Of a stretch of 28,847 nucleotides of DNA, positions 24,016 through 28,847 are shown in pieces (the stretch's first letter is position 1; every line of letters begins with the position of its first letter). The position numbers and the translations under genes were made by a program. The notes under the pieces were generated by a model that saw only the letters and a program-made list of their open reading frames with translations, did not search any database and had not been told where the DNA came from. Origin of the DNA: an uncultured Gluconobacter sp. (GTDB lineage Bacteria > Pseudomonadota > Alphaproteobacteria > Acetobacterales > Acetobacteraceae); NCBI GenBank assembly GCA_937880175.1, contig CALFLO010000027.1, positions 1 through 28,847 of the forward strand, read 5' to 3'.

Positions 24016-25590
24016 TCAGTCGTGAGACTGCGAGTCAGGCTCCGTCAGGTTTTCGAACGCTTCCGGATGCTGGGACGCCGTGACGTCTCCCACGGGTTTG
24101 GGGTGGTGCAGGTTGTCGTATTGCAGCGGGGTGATCGAGAGGGTCTGGTCCATGGTCGGCAGATCCTTCACGTTCCAGCCGCCGCCGAGGCTGCGGATCA
24201 GGTCCACATCCGCGTGATACAGCCGGGTGGCAACCTCAACCTGATGGATGCGGCTTTCCAGCGTGTTTTCCTGACTGACGATGGCTTCAAGATAGGTTCC
24301 AACACCGCCCTGATAGAGCGTCATGGTCATGCTCTGCGTAGCGAGATTGGCCGTCACCGCCTGTTCCAGCGCCGCATTTTCCTTTGTCAGCCGCTCGGTG
24401 AGGGACAGGCCATCCTCCACTTCGCGGAACGCTGAGAGGATCTTCATGCGATACTCGTCGCGGGTCTCGCGATAGGCTGACCATGTTCTCTGAAGCTCCG
24501 CACGACGCAGGCCCCCGTCAAACAGCGGCATGTGGAAGCTCGCGCCATACGTCCACAGCGAGTTCGCAAGATTGGCCAGATCAAATCCGTTGGCCTCAAA
24601 CCCGCCATTCAGCTTGAGCGCGATATGCGGATAGAACGCCGCACGCGCAATACCGATCTCCCGGTTGGCCTGCGCCATTTCACGCTCGGACGAGGCAATG
24701 TCCGGGCGACGCTGAAGCAGGGTTGAGGGAACGTCCATCGGGATCGTCGGCTGGATGAAATGGAACTGCGGACTGGCAGGAATATGAAAGCTCGACGGCG
24801 ACGTATTGGTCAGCACCGCGATCGCATGTTCCATGACCTGCCGAGCGGCCTGAATGTCCAGACGGGCGGCCTGCGTGGTGTAAAGCTGCGCCTGCGCCCG
24901 CGCCAGATCGAGGCGCGGAGCTGCCTGATTCTGGACCTGATTTTCCGTGATGCGAACGGCGCGTTCGTAATACCCGATGGACTGCTCGTAGATCGCATCC
25001 TGCGCGTCATAACCCCGCAGCTGGATATAATCGCGCGCCAGTTCGGCCTGCGTGCTCAGGCGCGCCATGGCGAAATCGGCGGCGCGCTGCTGGGCGAACT
25101 GCTTCTGCGCCCGCACACGGTTGCGGATGGACGACCAGAAATCAGGCTCCCACGACACGAGACCACCGTAATCCTCGCTGGTCTGGGTCTGGGTCGCGCC
25201 ATTGCGGAACAAACGGTCGGCGGACTGTTTGTTGTCCGAAGCCCCCGCATCCAGACTGGCATGAGGCAGCAGTTCGGACCGTGCCGCCACAACGAGCGAG
25301 CGTGCCTGAATGAAGCGCTCGGCCGCCGCCTGAATATCACCGTTATCAGCCGTGGCCCGCGCTTCGAGATCGTTCAGCAGCGGGTCGCGAAACATGCTCC
25401 ACCAGTTGGCAGGCAGCGCCGTATCCGCTGGCGTTGCGACAGCGAAAGGCGCCTGCCCCTGCCAGTTCGAGGGCACGACAAAGTTCGGTGCCTTATAGGC
25501 CGGGGCCAGATCGCAGGCCGAGAGGCTGGCCAGCGCAAGGGCTGATCCTCCCATGAGTGCGAGGCGTCGGAAAGTGGCTGGGATCATCAT
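24016..25590 (-). CDS. RND efflux outer-membrane lipoprotein (OprM/NodT family)
   Basis: The outer-membrane channel of a tripartite efflux pump, 524 residues. A lipoprotein signal peptide ends in LSAC with Cys26, giving a lipid-anchored trimeric channel. The family layout is visible: ANWWSMFRDPLLNDLEARA at the start of the first OEP repeat, LSTQAELARDYIQLRGYDAQ, then LLQRRPDIASSEREMAQANREIGIARAAFYP (19-residue core of the family) and a second repeat with LFDGGLRRAEL. The C-terminal tail after LITRSLGGGW-like RSLGGGWN is long and His/Pro containing (LHHPKPVGDV). The residue after Cys26 is Asp. ATG 25590 overlaps the adaptor stop (ATGA); ATG 25587 is an equally possible start. Confidence 0.93.
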   Translation of the reverse strand: MMIPATFRRLALMGGSALALASLSACDLAPAYKAPNFVVPSNWQGQAPFAVATPADTALPANWWSMFRDPLLNDLEARATADNGDIQAAAERFIQARSLVVAARSELLPHASLDAGASDNKQSADRLFRNGATQTQTSEDYGGLVSWEPDFWSSIRNRVRAQKQFAQQRAADFAMARLSTQAELARDYIQLRGYDAQDAIYEQSIGYYERAVRITENQVQNQAAPRLDLARAQAQLYTTQAARLDIQAARQVMEHAIAVLTNTSPSSFHIPASPQFHFIQPTIPMDVPSTLLQRRPDIASSEREMAQANREIGIARAAFYPHIALKLNGGFEANGFDLANLANSLWTYGASFHMPLFDGGLRRAELQRTWSAYRETRDEYRMKILSAFREVEDGLSLTERLTKENAALEQAVTANLATQSMTMTLYQGGVGTYLEAIVSQENTLESRIHQVEVATRLYHADVDLIRSLGGGWNVKDLPTMDQTLSITPLQYDNLHHPKPVGDVTASQHPEAFENLTEPDSQSHD

Positions 25591-26798
25591 TCGTCCCCGT
25601 CATTGTCGGAGGAGTCCGTGTCGGATGCGAAGCCGCTTTCATTATAGCCGCGCGCCGGGGTCACGACATGCACCACATCGCCTTCCAGCAGGTCGGCAGG
25701 CGGATTGTTGATGAGGCGGTCCGTCGGCTTGAGACCGCTCAGGATTTCCGTCGAACTGTCCGCCATGCGCCCCACCTGCACATTGACGTAATGGACATGG
25801 CTGGTGGCATCCACGAGCGCGACCTGCATGCCTTTTTCTTCAAAAACGAGACTGCCGCTCGGGATTTCATACAGATTGGCATCCGTATTCTTCGCCGTCA
25901 GGGCCACGGAGGCAAAGGTGCCGGGCCACAGCAGATGGCCGGGATTTTCGAGGACGAATTCCGCAATGGCCGTGCGCGTATTGGGGTCATAGCCCTTGGA
26001 CGTTGTCAGATATTTCGCCGTAAACGTCCGCCCCGCATATTGCGGCACCGTAACCTGCGCGGTCATGCCGTCCTGCATGACGTAGGAGAACACTTCCGGC
26101 ACGGAAACGAACAGACGCAGCTTGTCCGTATCCGCGACGGTAAAGAGTTCGGACGCGCTGCCGGTCGCATTCAGGCCGCCACCGCCATTATTGACGTAAT
26201 CGCCAACATTGACCGAACGCGCCGTGACGATCCCGTCAAACGGGGCCACAAGCTGCTTGAAGCGTTCGAGCGCCTCGAAATGCTCCACATTGCGCTGCGC
26301 GGCCTGTACTTCGGCATTGGCGGACTGTTCATTCGCATTGGCCACCGAAACCGACTGCCCGGAGACAGACTGGGACTTGCCCATGGCCCGCCAGCGGTTC
26401 GCCGTGACGGACGCCAGGTTGTATTTCGCCATGACGGACGCAAGGCTGGCCTTGGCCTGCGCATATTCGGCATCGAGCGCCGGCGCGTTGATTTCCGCCA
26501 GAACATCGCCCTGTTTCACATGCGCGCCATAGTCCTTGTACCACATTTTCACATAGCCCGAGACCTGCGGATAGATCGGCGCCTGATACCAGGCGTCGAT
26601 ATTGCCGGGCAGCGTCAGGGACACTTTGGGGCTCGTGCGGTGCGGCGAGACGACCGACACGTCAGGAATGGCACCGGCATTGGTTTCGGCGCGCAGAGTG
26701 CTGACGGCATGGACGCGATCGACGACGAGAAATGCGACGTAGAGGCCCACGGCGCAGGCTCCCGCGCCAAGAATGAACTTACGGGAAAGGGAGGCCAT
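25587..26798 (-). CDS. RND efflux periplasmic adaptor (membrane fusion protein)
   Basis: The periplasmic adaptor joining the inner-membrane RND pump to the outer-membrane channel, 403 residues. It has an N-terminal membrane anchor (FILGAGACAVGLYVAFLVV) and a lipoyl/barrel-sandwich half (YPQVSGYVKMWYKDYGAHVKQGDVL). A helical hairpin with alternating Ala/Gln-rich heptads (about 105-165) follows, then the returning lipoyl half (LVAPFDGIVTARSVNVGDYV). Next come the beta-barrel and membrane-proximal domains with LLWPGTFASVAL. The C-terminus is acidic (DTDSSDNDGDE). Its start overlaps the pump's stop by one base (TGATG) and its stop overlaps the lipoprotein start. Substrate range cannot be inferred. 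Confidence 0.93.
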   Translation of the reverse strand: MASLSRKFILGAGACAVGLYVAFLVVDRVHAVSTLRAETNAGAIPDVSVVSPHRTSPKVSLTLPGNIDAWYQAPIYPQVSGYVKMWYKDYGAHVKQGDVLAEINAPALDAEYAQAKASLASVMAKYNLASVTANRWRAMGKSQSVSGQSVSVANANEQSANAEVQAAQRNVEHFEALERFKQLVAPFDGIVTARSVNVGDYVNNGGGGLNATGSASELFTVADTDKLRLFVSVPEVFSYVMQDGMTAQVTVPQYAGRTFTAKYLTTSKGYDPNTRTAIAEFVLENPGHLLWPGTFASVALTAKNTDANLYEIPSGSLVFEEKGMQVALVDATSHVHYVNVQVGRMADSSTEILSGLKPTDRLINNPPADLLEGDVVHVVTPARGYNESGFASDTDSSDNDGDE

Positions 26799-28847
26799 CA
26801 GACTGTCTCCTTGTGGCGCGCGGGACGGTTATGGAGGATTGCGTAGACGCAGGGGACAAACAGCAGGGTCGAGATGGTGGCGACGATCAGCCCACCGATC
26901 ACGGCCTTGCCAAGCGGAGCATTGGTGGAGTTGGAAATCGCCATCGGCACCATGCCGACCACCATGGCCAGAGCAGTCATGATGACGGGACGGATACGCC
27001 CGTAACCGGCTTCCACGGCAGCGCGGAGGGCGTCGCCATGTTCCTCGATCCGCTCGCGGGCAAAGGAGACCACAAGGATCGAGTTCGCGGTCGCGGTTCC
27101 CATGCACATGATCGCACCCGTCAGCGCAGGGACGGAGAGGCGCGTATGGGTGAGGAACAGCGCCCAGGCGATCCCGGCCAGAGCGCCGGGCAGGGCCGTG
27201 ATGATGATGAACGGATCCAGCCAGGACTGGAAGTTCACGACGATCAGCAGATAGATCAGCACCACCGAGACGGCGAGCCCAAGCACGAGCTGGTTGTAAG
27301 CCCCGTGCATGGTCGTGGCCTGACCGCGGACATCCACCTGCGCAGACGCCGGAACGGTCTTGGCCGTGTCGTTCAGGACCTTGTGTACGCCATCGAGAAC
27401 AGAGCCCAGATCGGTGCCTTCCGCCGACACATAGATGTCGATGTCCGGCATGGAGTTGTAGTGCGAAACCTCACCCGGCGTACCCGTCGCCTTGATCGCA
27501 CTGATGGCGCCGAGAAGCTGGGTCTGGGTTCCGCTCGGGTCTCCATCGCCCTTGTCCACGGGGATCGTCATCAGATCCGTCAGATGGGTGAGCTGATCCT
27601 GTGAGACATAGACGTTGAGCGGGAAGGTCACGTTGTCGCTCGGATCCAGCCAGTACTGCGGATCGACCGTGGAACTCCCCGACAGCGCCATCAGCTCGTT
27701 ATTGGCAAGATCGGCCTCGGTCAGGCCGGTCGCCTGACTGAACGTCCGGTTGCCCTTAACCATGAGGGTCGGTGTCTTCATGGTCTGCTGGATCACGACA
27801 TCCGCCGCCCCCGGAATATGCCGCAGCGGCCCGAGGATCGAACGTGCATAGGCATAGTTCTGGCGGATATCCGGACCCGACACCTGAATGTCGATCGGAG
27901 AGGGTGCCCCGAAGTTCAGGATCTTCGCCGTCAGATCAGCCGGCTGGAACGTAAAGACCGTACCGGGGAACTGCGCCGAGAGATCCCTGCGCAGCAGACG
28001 CCGATAATCCCAGACCGGCGAGGCCTCGTCCTTGAGCGTGATCGTCAGGTCGCAGTCCTGCGTTCCGATGCTGGGCGTCGGAATGAAGGCCTGGTTGTGC
28101 GGACCTTCCGGCAGGCCGCAGTTGCTGATGATGTCCTCGACCTTGCCGGGCAGGATCTTGTGGATACGATCATCCACGAGTGCGGCAATCCGGCCCGCAA
28201 CCTCAATCCGCATGCCCAGAGGCGCACGCATGTGCATTTGCAGAAGGCCGGATTTCGTCTCGGGGAAGAAGTCGCGCCCCGCAGTGGCATACAGCCCGAG
28301 CGAAAGCACCGAGACGCCAAGGAACACACCCACGAAAGCAATGCGGCGCTCGACGCAGCGGGTCAGAAGACGGTTATAGCCTTCGCGGAAACGGGTGAAA
28401 CCCCGCTCGAATCCCTGCTGAAAGCGGCCGAGGAAGCCCTTGCGCGGGCCACCCGCAACCGTCTGGTCCATGTGGAGCGCTTCATGCTCCTCACCATGCA
28501 GACCGGTATGAACATGATCCGTCAGCAGATATTTCGCCATCGTCGGAACCAGCGTCCGCGACAGGATGAAGGAGGCGATCATGGCGAACATGATGGCCAT
28601 CGCCATCGGCCGGAACAGGAAGCCCGCCACGCCGTCCAGCTCGAACAGCGGCAGCCACACGATGCAGATGCAGGTTGTGGAAACGAAGGTCGCCACCACG
28701 ATCTGGTTGGCCGCATCGATGATGGCGTCCTCAAGGCCCTTGCCCATTTCAAGATGGGTGTCGATGTTCTCGATCATGACGGTCGCGTCATCCACGAGAA
28801 TACCAACCGCCAGCGCCAGACCGCCAAGCGTCATGACATTGATGGAC
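26798..28847 (-). CDS. RND multidrug efflux pump, inner-membrane subunit, N-terminus beyond window
   Basis: The proton-driven inner-membrane pump of the efflux operon. The window holds the C-terminal ~682 residues of a protein normally about 1,030-1,060 long; the frame is open to the window end, so the methionine at 28834 is internal (transmembrane helix 4, NVMTLGGLALAVGILVDD). The paired helix-4 aspartates (GILVDDATV), equivalent to AcrB Asp407 and Asp408, are present. The helix-10 lysine of AcrB (SAKNAIL) is replaced: the equivalent reads TATANSILVVSFARE. The porter and docking region and the last helices (MVVGMVPMAISN, LLFVPCVYAIL) are intact. It is followed by the adaptor and lipoprotein genes with overlapping codons. 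Confidence 0.94.
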   Translation of the reverse strand, partial: SINVMTLGGLALAVGILVDDATVMIENIDTHLEMGKGLEDAIIDAANQIVVATFVSTTCICIVWLPLFELDGVAGFLFRPMAMAIMFAMIASFILSRTLVPTMAKYLLTDHVHTGLHGEEHEALHMDQTVAGGPRKGFLGRFQQGFERGFTRFREGYNRLLTRCVERRIAFVGVFLGVSVLSLGLYATAGRDFFPETKSGLLQMHMRAPLGMRIEVAGRIAALVDDRIHKILPGKVEDIISNCGLPEGPHNQAFIPTPSIGTQDCDLTITLKDEASPVWDYRRLLRRDLSAQFPGTVFTFQPADLTAKILNFGAPSPIDIQVSGPDIRQNYAYARSILGPLRHIPGAADVVIQQTMKTPTLMVKGNRTFSQATGLTEADLANNELMALSGSSTVDPQYWLDPSDNVTFPLNVYVSQDQLTHLTDLMTIPVDKGDGDPSGTQTQLLGAISAIKATGTPGEVSHYNSMPDIDIYVSAEGTDLGSVLDGVHKVLNDTAKTVPASAQVDVRGQATTMHGAYNQLVLGLAVSVVLIYLLIVVNFQSWLDPFIIITALPGALAGIAWALFLTHTRLSVPALTGAIMCMGTATANSILVVSFARERIEEHGDALRAAVEAGYGRIRPVIMTALAMVVGMVPMAISNSTNAPLGKAVIGGLIVATISTLLFVPCVYAILHNRPARHKETV

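Overview
The window looks like part of the chromosome of a GC-rich alphaproteobacterium. An acetic acid bacterium (Acetobacteraceae) is my best guess, from the style of the phosphoglucomutase, RND pump and TonB receptors; no rRNA or marker gene is present to prove it. I saw no tRNA, rRNA, CRISPR array, transposase or integrase, and no gene-free stretch longer than 300 bases.

Layout. (1) 1-1349, minus: the N-terminal ~449 residues of a phosphoglucomutase, cut by the window start. (2) 1550-11573: a cluster that reads as an organosulfur (sulfone/sulfinate) use island. A DszC/SfnB-type flavin monooxygenase (plus) converges on a MocR-type regulator (minus). Divergent from the regulator is a five-gene plus-strand operon: TonB receptor, ACMSD-like amidohydrolase, a cytoplasmic 'substrate-binding protein' that resembles the desulfinase DszB, an MFS transporter and a second DszC-like monooxygenase. 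(3) 11667-14075, minus: a lone TonB receptor of visibly lower GC. (4) 14154-23767, minus: a ten-gene nucleoside uptake and catabolism operon. Its order is GntR/HutC regulator, BMP-type binding protein, double ABC ATPase, two permeases, cysteine hydrolase, PfkB kinase, nucleoside phosphorylase, SIS isomerase and aldehyde dehydrogenase. (5) 24016-28847, minus: a tripartite RND efflux operon (pump, adaptor, outer-membrane lipoprotein), with the pump's N-terminus beyond the window end.

How the genes work together. In region 2 the TonB receptor would bring an organosulfur compound across the outer membrane and the MFS protein would move it or a product across the inner membrane. The DszC-like oxygenases would oxidise the sulfur and the DszB-like enzyme would release sulfite. 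The amidohydrolase would process the carbon skeleton. The substrate is unknown, and no DszA-type oxygenase or flavin reductase is in the window. In region 4 the BMP ABC transporter imports a nucleoside and the phosphorylase releases base and sugar-1-phosphate. The kinase, SIS isomerase and aldehyde dehydrogenase probably act on the sugar, and the cysteine hydrolase perhaps on the base. Nearly every junction in region 4 is a start/stop overlap, so the genes are translated as a coupled unit. A 26-bp palindrome just upstream of the GntR gene is the obvious operator.

The most interesting points are the DszB-like protein with its conserved cysteine motif, the MocR regulator that has lost its PLP lysine, and the nucleoside operon, whose phosphorylase lacks a uracil-contact arginine.
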